Positions 37,301-50,400 of a stretch of 64,000 bases of DNA are shown in pieces. The notes below the pieces were generated by a model, which was given only the letters and a program-made list of their open reading frames with translations, had not been told where the DNA came from and ran no database searches. The position numbers were made by a program, and so were the translations under genes. Every line of letters begins with the position of its first letter. Positions within the stretch are counted from its first letter, which is position 1. Origin of the DNA: Nephromyces sp. MM_2019 (lineage: Eukaryota > Apicomplexa > Aconoidasida > Nephromycida); NCBI GenBank assembly GCA_015657535.1, contig JADHZB010002038.1:1-64000 (forward strand), given 5' to 3'.

Positions 37301-38171
37301 TTTGGCGGTTATTTGAAGCGATTTTTTTTTTGTCGATGAGGGCGAAGTAGTTGAACTTCTTCAATGCTCTCATGGGCAGTACGTATCAGCTTATGCTAGT
37401 CTGATATGCTGTTTTTACTCTGCTAGCTCATCCTTCAGTTTAATCATTTTTATGCTCCAAACTCTTAGTGCCTCGTGTATCTTCAAGAGCTCTCCATGTT
37501 TTTACGAACATTTTTTTTATCCAGCTGTGTACTACTTAAGCTTGCCATTGAATTCCCCCCCAACAGTTATCACCCTTAAAACTTCGCTGCGTAACGATTC
37601 ATTCCCTCCATTACCTCGCTACTCCCAACACATTCGACAGCTTGGGCCCCCATGATATTTTCACCCACTTTTCTTGCCTGTTACATCCTTATAACCCTCC
37701 ATACGATAATCGGACACTTTTAATTGCCTTCCCTGTAGCACCCCGAATACTCCAAACTTGTCTCATCCGCTGGCCGTGCTTTTCAAACTTCGATGCTTCA
37801 CAAAGTTTATGTTGAGTTTTTTATGTAGTTAGAATGAATATGAGAGGTGTATCGAAGTTGTAAATCGCTGTCCTGTCTTCATTTAATATTTTTTGGGAAA
37901 TAATTGCTGCTTGGTATAACACAAAATGATACTAGGGCTTTCCCGCCCGAAATTTGATGCTTATGATTCTTCACTGCTTATGTCTGCATTGCCTGCTTTT
38001 ATGCAGTTTTGACCTTAACTAGTATTTTATACATCGTTTTTATACTCTATGATGTGCTGCTAAAGGGCTACGTGAAATAGCCAAAGCGATTACCGTTCTT
38101 ATGTTTCTCTATCCTCTTTCGAGATTTAGATAGCTAGTAAGATTGCTCTGTGTCCTCTGCTTCGTTTATAG
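34317..38171. other. Intergenic or upstream introns, no secure exon
   Basis: Follows the transporter 3' end. AT-rich with few repeats. The pyrimidine-rich block 37450-37800 is open in two overlapping frames (67 and about 85 codons). One of them starts at a CAACAG acceptor at 37565, so it could hold an upstream exon of the next gene, but two open frames at once argue for composition rather than coding. Confidence 0.4.
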
Positions 38172-40897
38172 CAGCTTGTTATATTTCTGGCAGTTGCAGC
38201 GGAGCAAATTTGCGAGAATGCGCATCTCATACCTGTGCGAGTATTTTTTGAACGTTTGTGTGTGCTTATCAACCTGCGTGTTTGCGGACTGTATCGACTT
38301 TTTTATGCGATACCTGGCTGAGATATACTAGCGTTTGTACCGTGGACAAAGCTTGAATCACTGGCAAATCCAATTTAGTATGCATCACAAAACATTGAAA
38401 AAATTTTGTTCCTTTCAAAATGTGAAGGCTTAGGAGCTTCTGAAGATTTTAAAAGCATGTATGGCTGCATTGCTTTCATTTAGCACTTCACTTCTTTTCG
38501 CATCGGCCTAGAATCTAATCTTGTACCGACACTGTTTAGAATATGGTTTCATTTTTAAATGGCTGCAGTATATGTGGGTGTTTGCTTTTTTCTAAATCTG
38601 GAGGCATACGTCCCGTTTTTCATCTGATCGGCTTTTATAGCTACGAGCTTAACGCAGGCTGTTTATGCTGCTAAAAAGTTTTGGCCGTGTTTTTTCTTGT
38701 ACTGGGAGGAGAAAATTCAAGTATTCAAAAAATATACCTAATGCCTGTAGATCACTTACGGGGGGAAAACTGTATGTTTTAGCATTTTAAACCCTTCAAT
38801 TTATCAAGGAAACTCATTGGAGTCTGAGTGAGCGAAGTTTGCACGTGCGATAGCCTAATATATTGAGCATGTGATATGACGATTTCCTACTGAATTTGAT
38901 ACACGACGTTTTGCCTGCAAGAAATCCCTTTGCAAAGACGCTAGCTGAAAAGTTTGGCAGGTCATATGTTATGAATGAGTTCAAACGTTGGCGGCTTCAG
39001 TTTTTTTTTCGTATTTCCCATTTGTTACAGCTTATCAATCTTCTTGAATTTTACGTTTGCTTTTCGTATTACCCTTCTTTGTAGCTAATTTTCACACAGT
39101 TTACTTATTTTTTTAGGAAAGATGTTTGACTCTTAGTTGTTCTCATGAACGTGTCATGTATATCAGTGTTCTTTTTTTGACATTGTCTCCCTCGGAAAAG
39201 GTGTAGTCAGTAAAATGATAAAAATTCCCAAAGCAATTGTGCTAGCGCACTCCAGCGTTGTCTCCACTTCGAGGATTTGTTTTTTGAAAGATATTTATCC
39301 TTACATTTAGATGATTATATGAATCTGACTAAGTACGGGAAAACTGAAGTGTTTTTCTTTGGATGAAATCTTTGCCGAGTTGTATGTGGGCATTAATTTT
39401 CGGATCTGGTCTGGTTATATGTAATAATTGTACGTATTAGGATAAAAGCAATGCAAAAAATTGGATGAAAGCCTAAAAGCGGCATGGAGGACCCACACAT
39501 ATTTTTTTTTACACATAATGGGTAGCTTAGTAAGGCTTTTATTCTTTTGCGTGTGTATTTCCTTCAAAACAGCACACGTTTCTGGTAAAAGCACAGCGTA
39601 GTGGAGTAATGCATGCCACCTGGTGTGCCGCTTAATGCATTGAGGTATATATATTTTGCAAGTATTATTTATATGAAGTAGTGTGTGCAGCCGCCGCGAA
39701 TATGTAGCTCCTCTGGTCCTAATATTTTGGCAAGAGTTGGGCAGTGAGATGCTGGGGAATGTCAATGTTTTTAAACTAGTACTTGATGCTTTGTTATGTT
39801 GGTTTTACATCTGTATGTATTACTTAGGCATTATCATCCCAGTAATTATCCCAAATTCACCCTCGTGGCTGAAATAGTAGATTATTTTGAAGTTCTCTGT
39901 CGGGTAGCGGTTGCCCAATGCACCGTATTGTGCGCCTTCCATGAAAATTCGTCCAAACATCTGCTTATTCATTCTCGCTTCCGTGGCTTCTACCTGCCCT
40001 TGTCCATAGGTGGGCACTATACGTCATAGGAAACCTTGAGTCCGCCTGGTCTGTTCCTTCTTGACATGTAACCTTGGGAAGTTAGTCTTAGGTATCTTAG
40101 AGCTGTATTAGGCGTAATTTTTGTTGTGATAGCAGCGTCTTAGACTGACATAGGCGGTAGCTTCTCATCTTTACTAGATGCGCAATGTCGTGGTAAATGC
40201 ATCCATTCTGAACGAAAAGTTCTACCTAAGCACGCTTAGGTAGAACCGTATAGGCGTCTTTATATTCCTACAGGCAAAGCTCCCAGACCGCGCCTTTTTA
40301 GTTGGATTCCTACGTGGGTGTCTGCACCACCTCATGATGAAAATCCAGGCTTTTGCAATGCTTTATGTGCGTGAGCGCTTGAGCCGGTGTAGCACCGCTT
40401 AGGCAGCTTTCTCAACGGGTTGCGCTGTGCAGGAAAGCTGAAGCAATCGCTGGATTGTGCAGTGAACACTCAAATCGTGAAACCTCAACAAGGCGTGCAT
40501 GTACCCCCTCGCCTGTCCTGTTGAGCGCGGTATACAGGACATTCCCAGGTGTATATATAACATGGTGCCTTTGATTAAAGAGAGCGCTTATGCCGGGCGA
40601 TTATATTATGGCGGTAGTAGTGCAAGAGGTTTGATAGTGCGTGCACTGCTGTGCGATACTATAAAAGCAAACGATTAAGATAAATTTTATCATGCTTTCG
40701 TCAGGAGATGATTATAACAGGTTAGAGCCCAACTGAACGGAAATGTTCAATTTTTTATTTGCAGTGGACGCAGCAAAAAACGGAATGGAATTTTGCTTCC
40801 TCACTTGACGGGCTTAGGCGCGATTAGTGTTGAAGTGTACAGAGCTTTAGGAAAACCCGATTTCGTAAGAGCGCTACCGTTCATTCAAAATAAATGA
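38172..40897 (+). CDS. Unidentified protein, 3' exons of a multi-exon gene
   Basis: Family not recognised. The best-supported chain is 39691-39743, 39828-40009, 40274-40370 and 40765-40897 (stop TGA 40895-40897). Phases run 0/2, 2/1, 1/2, 2/stop with no mismatch. Donors are GGCA|GTGAGA, ATAG|GTGGGC and GTGC|GTGAGC; acceptors are TTAG, TACAG and TTGCAG. The peptide is complex, for example HYHPSNYPKFTLVAEIVDYF, FHENSSKHLLIHSRFR and LLPHLTGLGAISVEVYRALG. A likely upstream exon opens at 38172 after CGTTTATAG (a TAGCAG double acceptor) and reads QLVIFLAVAAEQICENAHL and on to at most 38318. Another may lie near 38915-38970 (NPFAKTLAEKFGRS). The 5' end was not found. The exons are all shorter than 62 codons, so simple ORF listing misses them. 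Confidence 0.5.
40219..40246. other. Perfect 12-bp stem, 4-nt loop
   Basis: The left arm GTTCTACCTAAG (40219-40230), loop CACG and right arm CTTAGGTAGAAC (40235-40246) pair perfectly. It lies in the intron preceding the exon at 40274, ending 27 bases before that exon, in the zone where a branch point and polypyrimidine tract would lie. No similarity to a known RNA family was recognised. Confidence 0.75.
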
Positions 40898-41469
40898 TAC
40901 ATTCGATAAGCATGGCTACTTGCGGACTTGTTAATACGCGTTGTAATATAACTCTTGGAGGAACCGCCACGATTGATGCCCTTTAATGCTGAGGAGTTTT
41001 GCTGCCCAGTAAAAATAAATTATAATCCAAAGAGTGAAAGCAGGAGCTTGATCGTTATGTAATAGCCCACGATAAATTTTGTACCGCCTAGTCTTACACG
41101 GCTGTTACATTCGGATTCGTTTCTCCAGCGTACTGCTTAAGGCTATTCAACCAATGAGACAATCCAAGAATTCATAAACCGCCTTAAAAGCGCGCCTTAC
41201 TTAAGTTACCCTCGACACGTCAAAATGAAATAGAAACAAAAAGTTCGTTATCAATAAAATGCCATTTTTTCAGTTCTCTACGGGGTAGCATTAGATCGCC
41301 ATCACTTACTGTGCTCCCGTCGACCAAGGTAATCCCTGTAGTTAACGCGCAGTTCTGTGCTGGATGCACAAACCAGGCTATTCCTCCGCCAGACATTGAA
41401 TAACCTTACAAACGACGCCTAAAATCACGTCCTTGATGGCCATACTGCCAGAGGCATTGGACACGCTAT
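40898..41469. other. Convergent intergenic spacer
   Basis: About 570 bp between the proposed stop of the plus-strand gene (40897) and the stop of the minus-strand membrane gene (41470). No open segment or repeat of note; presumably both 3' UTRs. Confidence 0.5.
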
Positions 41470-44400
41470 TTAAAATGTGGCGAGTGGGTCACCAATGGGA
41501 TTTCGAGTTGCATCCGGCTGCGAAGATTCTGCTCCTGCTGTAGTAGCTCCAGGCAACAACGGAGTGGTGGCTGCCACTTCAGAAGGGTAAACCAACTCTT
41601 TAACCTTGGATCCCCATCCTGAGTAATCTACAAAGTTGTAAAGCGTTATGATGACACATCCTAGTGCGACGACTCCCAAAAGGATGTACACCCACATAAC
41701 TCGAGAATTGGTACCCCCTTGCGTTGTGTCAGAGCCGATCGCATCTTTAACTAGCTGCCCACCCAAAAAGGCTAACGGCGAGGTGAAATGCATTCTGATA
41801 TGAGAAAGTCAGTAGAAGCCTCGGGATGTCGCAGATAGTATTTTGCTTGAGATTCTTGTTGACCCCATCCCTTTTCTCAGGATAATTAATAGATTATCTC
41901 AAGGATGCTTTTTTATGCGCAAATCTCTCGGAGGCTGGATATGAAGCGCAGGCTGCAAAATTCATTTGAATGAGAATGCTTAAATATTCCAAAGAATACA
42001 AGTGTTCTTCTAAGAGCAGCAGAATGCAGTCGATGTGCGGGAGAATTTTTCGATATTCTTCATGGAATTAATGTGGTCACTCCTTTTGTTTTCTTTAGGC
42101 ACTCATGAATTGTACTCAGATTTTTTTTAATACCTTAAACCTCGCAAGTGTGTACTATGTATAATATTTTATTTGTTGTTGATAAATACCAGAGTATTCA
42201 ACTGCTTGTACCTAAAATAGTTTAACGAATACAAGGAGGTAAGCTAGCTTCGTTCGGTAAAACTGTAACATACACCTTCTTCAGAGATCCATGGTATATT
42301 CTTATTTGGAAACCAAAACAAGCGTAGGGGCTTTACTCAGCATATTAAATTATGCCCACAGGTGATTTCCTTCATTTTAATATTGTGTGCTTCACCTAAG
42401 CTATTTTAAAAGCAAATAAAATACTTCGTCAAGTTGTGAGTAACAAGGTTTTCAGGTAACCAGATTCAACCAAGGATGATCATAAGAACCTGCTGGTGCC
42501 AAAAAAAAAACACACAATTGAACGATGCTAGAAATATAAAGCACCGGTGAATTTAAGCTTACTCGACATAATGTAGCGGACTAGGAGACCTTCGCCTAAA
42601 ATCGCCTTCCATAGAAAAGATTATATATTGCCCATTTGTGAATTAGAATGAGCCCCTACCACGCTATGAGGGCGCTTTCGACCTGGCTGCCTCAGGCTTA
42701 CATCTATAACACTCATCATAAATGCGGATATCTTCTGTGCCCCAATAAGGAAGGGCGCGTAGTAAAGGAAATCCAGGTGCTGAGGGGGCCTAGCAGCGAC
42801 GCTGCAGCCAATTGTGCAACCAGTCCTTAACCTTACAAGTTTTAGTTAGCCCTACCTTTGCAGTGTAAAGAATTCAAGAAAACCTTCCTTATTTAAGCAG
42901 TATTTTTTTGTAGTGTTACCAAGAAAATTTTTCTAAAACGAGTGGAAGCACCTAAGAATCGCCTGCAGCACCTTTATCTGATCCTGTGATAAAAATTCAC
43001 TCCCTCAACTCCACCGCTCTTAGCTTCGACGACTCCTTTTTTACTATTTAATCCAGCCAAACACTTGTGTATCTACTAATTTTTGTGCATGTTCTGCTTT
43101 CTATCAATACGCGTATAATCCGTTTTAAAAGATATGTTTCCCTTCGTTTGTGTTGAGTGCTGTGAAGTAACCCTTCGGGACGGTAGCGAAGTAAGCCCTA
43201 GGGAAGAGAACGAGAAAACATAGTAATAAAATGCCTAAACTCTAATACGTGTCGCATTGGAGCAACACTATTTTATTGGGCTATTTCGCTTATATGATAA
43301 ATTATGCTGGAGGTGACTCTAGAGGCAAAATTACCACGGCTTCTGTTGTTTAAATCATATGGATCTGAAAAGGATACCCTTATTTTGGGGAAAAGAAGAT
43401 ACTATGACCAAAAAATTTAAGCAAGTGTGAATTTCAAGCGTTGCTATCCAAAGCTCGACCTCTGTATAGGTTCTTCAGCATGGCACTCCGTGTGCAGAAT
43501 GCACGAGACCACTATACGTTTATGAGTGGTGGCAATTGCTCGGCATATATTACTCTGAGCTCGAGTATATAGAGTAACGCTTGAAAAGATAAAAAATTAA
43601 CGAAATAAAGGATAGCATATATCAGGAGGCAATGGTGTAATACACACGATTTTATAGTCTTCGTTCGCACACAGTCAAGGGTAAGCCACTATTTCTTGGA
43701 CTGAATAGCTCGGATGCGGCTTATGTAGTAGTACAATGGCCTAAGTACCGTTAGCTCTAGGTGGGGCGACGTAATGCAGTAAGCTCTACGTAGCTGCAAG
43801 ATAGAATAAAGAGCATTGAGTTTTGCAACACGGAGGAATAAGGAGCCCGGCAGGAAAAATGCAGAAAATATAATGCCTGTAGGTGGTCAAATTGGATATA
43901 ATGGTAAGCGTTCTGTTTTCAGTGATGTTCAAAAGAGGGAGATGGCTCGGTATAACCACTGAGGTTTTTTCTTTTACTGTGGGCAATGACGCTACCATAG
44001 AACAATTTTAGTAAACAAGAGTCCCAGAAGATAATAAGCAGGCAAGGAAAAAAAGCATGGAGAAATTTAAGACGATCTGCGCAAATTATTGTCGGTAACT
44101 CACTTCCACAGATTTGCAACTTTTTAGCTTATTAAAGAAACTGCTATTTAATTTAAAGCTCAATGTGCCAATTAACATTGGCGAAGAACTGGCTTTTATT
44201 TGAACACCAAGCCATCCTAAGGGGCCGTAAGTAGTCGAAATTATGCTTATTAAAAAGCTTTTAAGGGCAGGCATGGTGTTAATATCAGACTATATATCAT
44301 CCCTATCGTAAGCGTTAAGCGTTCAAAATGGTAGAACATCGGTTTTATAATCTTGCTGTCCTTTAGAACACAGCATTATCGAGAAATCAAGAAATTTCTC

Positions 44401-47400
44401 ATATTTTAACGCTGTTGCGCTAGCCCGTAAGGGCACTGTGTTTTTTCCGCTAAAAGCGTTGAGTAAATTCTTGAGTTCGAGACAAACAAGTGAAGTTACA
44501 CTAGCTTCTCGAAGTGCTCAATAGGCATAGGTATATATCACCAATCTATATCTACATCGAACACATAAGCGCTGGCCTTGCTGTCGTAGAATCTGTGAAC
44601 CCTCTATATTTCGTTCTCATGCTTAGATAGAACGTTGTATGCCTTCTAAACACAGCTTAGACTACGGGGTTCTTTTTCGCAGCTACCCCTTGGGCGCCTA
44701 CGCTGACGAGTGCGTTTTTATCCGGGAATTCCACGTGGAAGTCGCATTACGCACGCCATGTGTTTTCGTGATGCTAATTTTGTATTATTCGCTAGCTCAG
44801 AGAGGTGGTGAACCTTCTATCTCAGTAGCTCTTCCAAGCTAGATCATCAGTAGCCCAGCTCTCTTTTAACGCCAGACAACCATCCTTCGCATGGCTTACT
44901 GCTTCCGTAATTGTGTGTAAGGTTAACTTGAAACGTTGGCGATAAGTCAGATGTTTTTGCTACTATTTCAGAAGGTGCACGATTAAAATGCATCGCTTGG
45001 ATTGTTTTGCACATGTGACAGCTTTAGTTAGCCTTGTCTAGCAGTGTTTACTCACTGTCATGATGCAGCACGAAACACCAGTTCCAAGGACGTCCCGTGA
45101 GTCGCAACCTATTGGACTTTCCCCGTACCAAAGATTCATGTGCTTACCTGCGTAGAATTCAAACTTTGGCCATAAACCACGTAAGATATAATTATCTTTA
45201 GACAGTAATGCGTGACATGTGCAAGCAGTAGACATTGCTACTATAATATATTTGGCGCTGTCCCTGCAAAGACTTGAGGCGTTCAATAACTTTGCTTTCC
45301 CGGGTAGACCCGTAACCCCCGACAGACACGGTTTTGATTTTGCTGCTAGTGGCATGAAATAACTTTATAGTTATTGTTTGACGGAACTTTTTACCACGAA
45401 AAGCTATTCCGCTGCCGTAGCAAAGCAGCAAGCATCTACACATAATGAATGTACTAGTTGTGCTACCGATTAGCTGTAAAAGTCCCCCTACATAAGTAGG
45501 GGCTCCACCTCGCTCAGCTCATGAACAGTCCCATAACTACTCAAGCTCATGTATATTTGAGCACGAGCCAAAAAAAGCTGCTAGGAAAGTAGCGTCGAAA
45601 GTGTCGTACCTCTGCCTGAAGCTGAGTTTTTACGGCATGCTGTAGGGCTCATGCCGCAAGCTACTGCTGTCAACATGAAAATGCAAGTCTAGAAGCTGCA
45701 CTAATATCGAAAAGCTTATCATGTAAACTTCCTCATGAACTGCCATTCATGCTTCACATCCAAGTTCAAAGGAAAGCAGAGGATAGTATACATATTGCAT
45801 GGACGAATTTTCCTGAAAAATGAGAGGGGGGTAAAATAAAAAACCTCAGTGATTCGCTTCGGGGTACGATTTGTTTTCTGCAAAGTGTGCTAGAGGGATG
45901 GAAACCAAGTGCTACCCTCCACTGAGGGCAATATAATCGTTGCGGTGCTTTAATCGATGCCTGGATGAGGTAGGAATGTTCTGTACAATTAGACCCCCTT
46001 ATGCAAGCAGGTTACCAGCGATGGGAAATGAGAATGTTTTATAGACAGAAGCGGGGAAATATTTCTCCAGGCCTAGTGAGTAGGGAATGATAAGCAAACT
46101 TGCAGTACAGAAGCAACTTTTCGGATTGTAGAAGCCTCATAAGCTCATGCCCATTCTCTAGATTGAAATCATGGCCTGCCCAAGCACAGAAGCACAAGGA
46201 AATAAGAGCGTTTGAAAGATGTTAGCTATGTTATAGATTTTTGTGCAGCCGCAAATTTTTTTTTTTCAGAAGTAACGATAATCTAACAAGTGTTCCATCC
46301 CTTGGTAGCTTTTATGAAACCTAAAGGTGCGTTTCTCCATAACCCCATGTTGTCGTTGTCACCCCGCATTTTTGGCTGGTGTGCAATTGGACATTTTTGA
46401 TGTGAAGAGAGGTACCAGTAAGGTCCCGGGTTTTTATGTGCTTTCAAAGTTAAAACTACCTCCTTAGCGCAATTACGGATCGAGTATCCCAGATGCCTAC
46501 AGTATATTCGCTTACGTGCGCACACTGTAAATGCGCAGGACAGTTCTAGCCTCAAGATAGCCAAGAGCTTATGCAAGTGAGAAGGGCTAAAGTACCTTCT
46601 AAATGCCAGTGTGAGGGTGATTCACTTATAATATCATAAGCGCCATGATCTTTCCAAAGATATGGTTGAATTAATCCTCGAAGCAGGCTGCCTAAAATTC
46701 TAAGCTTTAAGGGAAGACTCACTCATGCGCACAACTAAACGAATTTCAAAGTTTATTAAACCCGCCTGCGTAAGCTGAAGGCACTTATACAGCGTAGTAT
46801 CTCAAGCTAAAATATTGTGGCCTACAATAGCAACTTCAAAGCAGTGCAGTAGGGCTTGAATTAAATGCCCCCCGCAAAACTACGCTAGCAACGCAAAGTT
46901 TCGTCTCAATCGCAATGACAACATTTATCTAATGGCTGAAAAAAGCTTCACCGTGAAATATAAGACAAACAAACGGCAGGTCAATATTTCTACGCATGTT
47001 TTTGAGTGTGGCAGTCTCGTTAGGTATACAAGCATGCCAAAAAACTAAGGATCTCGATGTGTGCGCCATACTTTCATATACAGGCAGTATGTTCCAAATG
47101 CATGAATGAAATGTATTTTTTTACCCAATTGGTATGCTTAAACGCCCTGTTAGCTGCAAGTAAATGTACACAGTACTCTGTTTAGTGAACCAACCTTCAA
47201 TAATGGACTCATGCAGGTCTGAAGTATTTGAAAAAATCGCCTTTTTCTCCATTCTCTCCATTGCAAGCAGCCGAAGAGTCTGTGATACGACTAAGTAAAG
47301 ATAGCTCAAAACAATACGGGCGGCAAATATTAGCTGCACAAGCAGAAACTTGTTGTACCACGCGCTATCTTTTGGTATGTCCGCCAATGGATTATACTGC

Positions 47401-50400
47401 GTTTAAGTTCCAGTACAAAAGGAGAAAAAGATTTGGAGAAAGGAGAGAAGCATACGAAGAATACACCCCTCCTCTGGACACAAATAGGTGGGAACTACAG
47501 CATAAGGTCAAAAATATCTCAATAGGATTCTTGCTAAAATCTAAAACTGAGATTTTTAGATGCCCTTAACTGCAAGTGAACACACAGATGTAAAAGAAGC
47601 ATGAGCGCATGCCCAACGCTATCACATATAACCAGGGCGGTAAAAAAGAAAGTCCCACATGACGGCACAATTTTCTATTTTAAAATACACAGAAAGCAAA
47701 GCATTAAAATAAAAAAGATAGGAGGCATGCGCAGAAAGTGCTTTTGAGATATCTCAGTATTACAAGCAATTAATACAGCGTCGCTTCAGATAATCAAAAA
47801 AAGCGTCTCCGAAAATAACACCCTATGCGTGTAGTCATTGAACGATAAAATTGTTAAATCACTGGTTTTTCCTACACAAATTCACGAAGATTTTTCGCTG
47901 GTGCTCTAGCGAAAACAGTTATTAACCGATGCGTCGTTGCTCAAACCTTCTGAATATCTTAAAGAACGCCTAAACTTCAAAAAATGATTTTAAAAATATA
48001 GCTACATATCTAATCTCATCTCCTCTTTCTCTCATGAAAAATAATATCAGACTAACGTCTTCTCGGCTACTCGTGAAGGCGGTCGGAAAGCCATTGAAAA
48101 GCAGTACGCACCAGGCCGAAAAAATTACGGATGTCAGAAGGTGGCGGCCATGCACATGTAGGAGGCAGTCGTTCATCCTAACAATTAGAAGCAGAGTGAA
48201 TATCAAAACTTATATGAAAGGCTAACGTGTGACGCAACATTAAGCCAGCAGGTCTTCTAGATAAAATTGAAACTATCGAGTTGCGCAATAATATAGTTTC
48301 GATAATATCATAAATTTCTGAGATAAATAAAAAAGATAAAATGAGGCGATTCCGTGAGTGACTCATCAGTTACGAGGAGCAAAATTAATTATGGAGAGAT
48401 GCGCACTTTTTTCACTCAGTATTCATTACAGCAGCAAAATAGTTTAAACATACAGGCATTGTAACACTACCTTAAAAAAATAATGCGCTGCAGGAGATAC
48501 TGAAAAACTGCTATTTAAGTGGACTACACTCAAGATTTGTTTAGGGGCCCCAAAAAAATGATGGATAAAGTCTAGAAAATGTAAAAGAGCACGTGAAAAG
48601 GTTAACCAATAAGTTGCTTACCTCATGCTCTTTATCAAATTAGGTCCTACGAGGATTTCATGCAAAGACAACGGAATAAGCATGTGCTTTGCATTGTGAA
48701 AGGCAATAAGGGAAGAAATCGACAGAGTAAACACCTCATCCCTGAGGATATCTGCACTCGAAGCTGAAAAAGAAATAAATTGCCGGCCAGTATACAAATT
48801 TACATATAAATATTAACCATGGGATACTAAACGAGAGAATGAGAACCAATTTCCTCAATTGAAAAAGTTTCAAATCTGAGCACATTTCAAAAGCCTGAGC
48901 AATGCTTCAGGTGGACGGGAAACTTACGGAAAAAATTGTTTCGACATAAATTTTTTTTATTTTAATGGATATTTCTTTTCCGCCCCAAATCCGTAAATTA
49001 AAGGGGTAGCACTCGTTAAGTGTAATTTGCACATAGCGATTGGAAACCAAGATAAATAAGTTGCCAATTTTATTCTTCGTAGTTCAGTCCGATCAGCATG
49101 CTTAATTTAATAGATGGAGATATTATCGAACGTGCACCCTTGCCTGCCAGGCTACGTATAATCAATGAAATTTTCCAATATGACTTCAGCTCAAATAGTC
49201 ATAACAAGATGAAACGGTAATGAAAACACTTGGATAGAACAAAGAAAAATAAAAACTCATTCCCGGTTGTGAGTTCATAAATCCATAATCCTCTCCTACT
49301 GAATCCCCTCACACATAAACGTCTTAAATTTCCCGTTTTCCACTTATATTAAGTCCTCTAAGATATGTAAGAACCACGAACTAGTCTCACCCATCGCACA
49401 CATACTCGTAAAAAAAAAAAAAAATTTTTTTAGCGAAATGGATTATTCTAAAGAAACTAATAGGATAAACCGATTTGCTAGCAAATTGAAAATTTACAAT
49501 TTTTTGCTTTTTATTTGTTCCTTTACAAGAAAAATTCTTACGAATGATCATAAAATTGACAAGTAGCGTATGAGCTTTAAAAATTAGCAGGCAAATATTC
49601 AAAAAATAAAAAAGCTAAATAATGGCATTCGATGTGAAATGCAAAGCTTAACTTAAGATAATAAGTTAAAGACAGCATTCCGTACTTTATTTAACTATAA
49701 AATCGTAGAAAAAAGTTGAAGAAAAAGTCTGTAAAAGGTTAAATCTGCTATTCCGTGTATTCCAGTGGCTAGACACTATATATGCATTGCAATATTTTAT
49801 CGAAGTTCCCAAAAAAAATTGGAATAATCTTATTTCAGGCAGGAAATAAATTTCACAGCATAAGCTGATATAGTTAGCGTTAGCATAAAAAGCATTTACA
49901 AATAATTCTATCTTAATTTAAGCACGAAGTTCGCGGATGAAATGAACCCCTCTCTTCTAAAGCTCATTGCATTACTTATGCTCGTAGCTATAGTAGCAAT
50001 CACACAATCATAAATACCATTTAATTCCGTACGGCTATACTTATGCTCCACTTATACATCCCTGGTAGATTTAGTCCTGCTGCTTTGAGCCCCACAATGT
50101 TTTGTCCCACCCATGAAGACAAAAAGTGTAAACCTTTGCACTGCTCCAATATACCCTTTGACTTACTCATCAAATTGGGTTTATTCCACGGTTCATTGAG
50201 AAAATTTTCTATCAACCCATTCTTTGTACTTTTCGACGAACTCTCGTATTGGATGATGGGGACAAGGAAGGTAAGATACTTTCTACCCAAATAGCTGGAA
50301 ATTGCGGCGTAGAGAATATCAAGTATGTTGTAAAGCTGAATAAAAAAAGCACACAGATGTATATTTGCATCACCAGTGCACACAGCTGTTATTTATAGCA

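Noticed and set aside
37452..37797. Two overlapping open frames of 67 and ~85 codons
   Set aside because: A pyrimidine-rich block gives few stops in several frames at once. One may be an exon of the 38-41 kb gene, but no donor of the right phase and strength was found.
40274..40402. Alternative phase-0 reading of this exon (AKLPDRAFLVGFLRG...) ending in a stop at ~40402
   Set aside because: It is also open and plausible by eye, but the preceding exon (ending 40009 in phase 1) and the following exon (starting 40765 with one base) fit only the phase-1 reading.
40325..40440. Possible C/D-box snoRNA (ATGATGA near 40334, CTGA near 40438)
   Set aside because: Box spacing is long, no terminal stem flanks the boxes, and the first box lies within a predicted exon.
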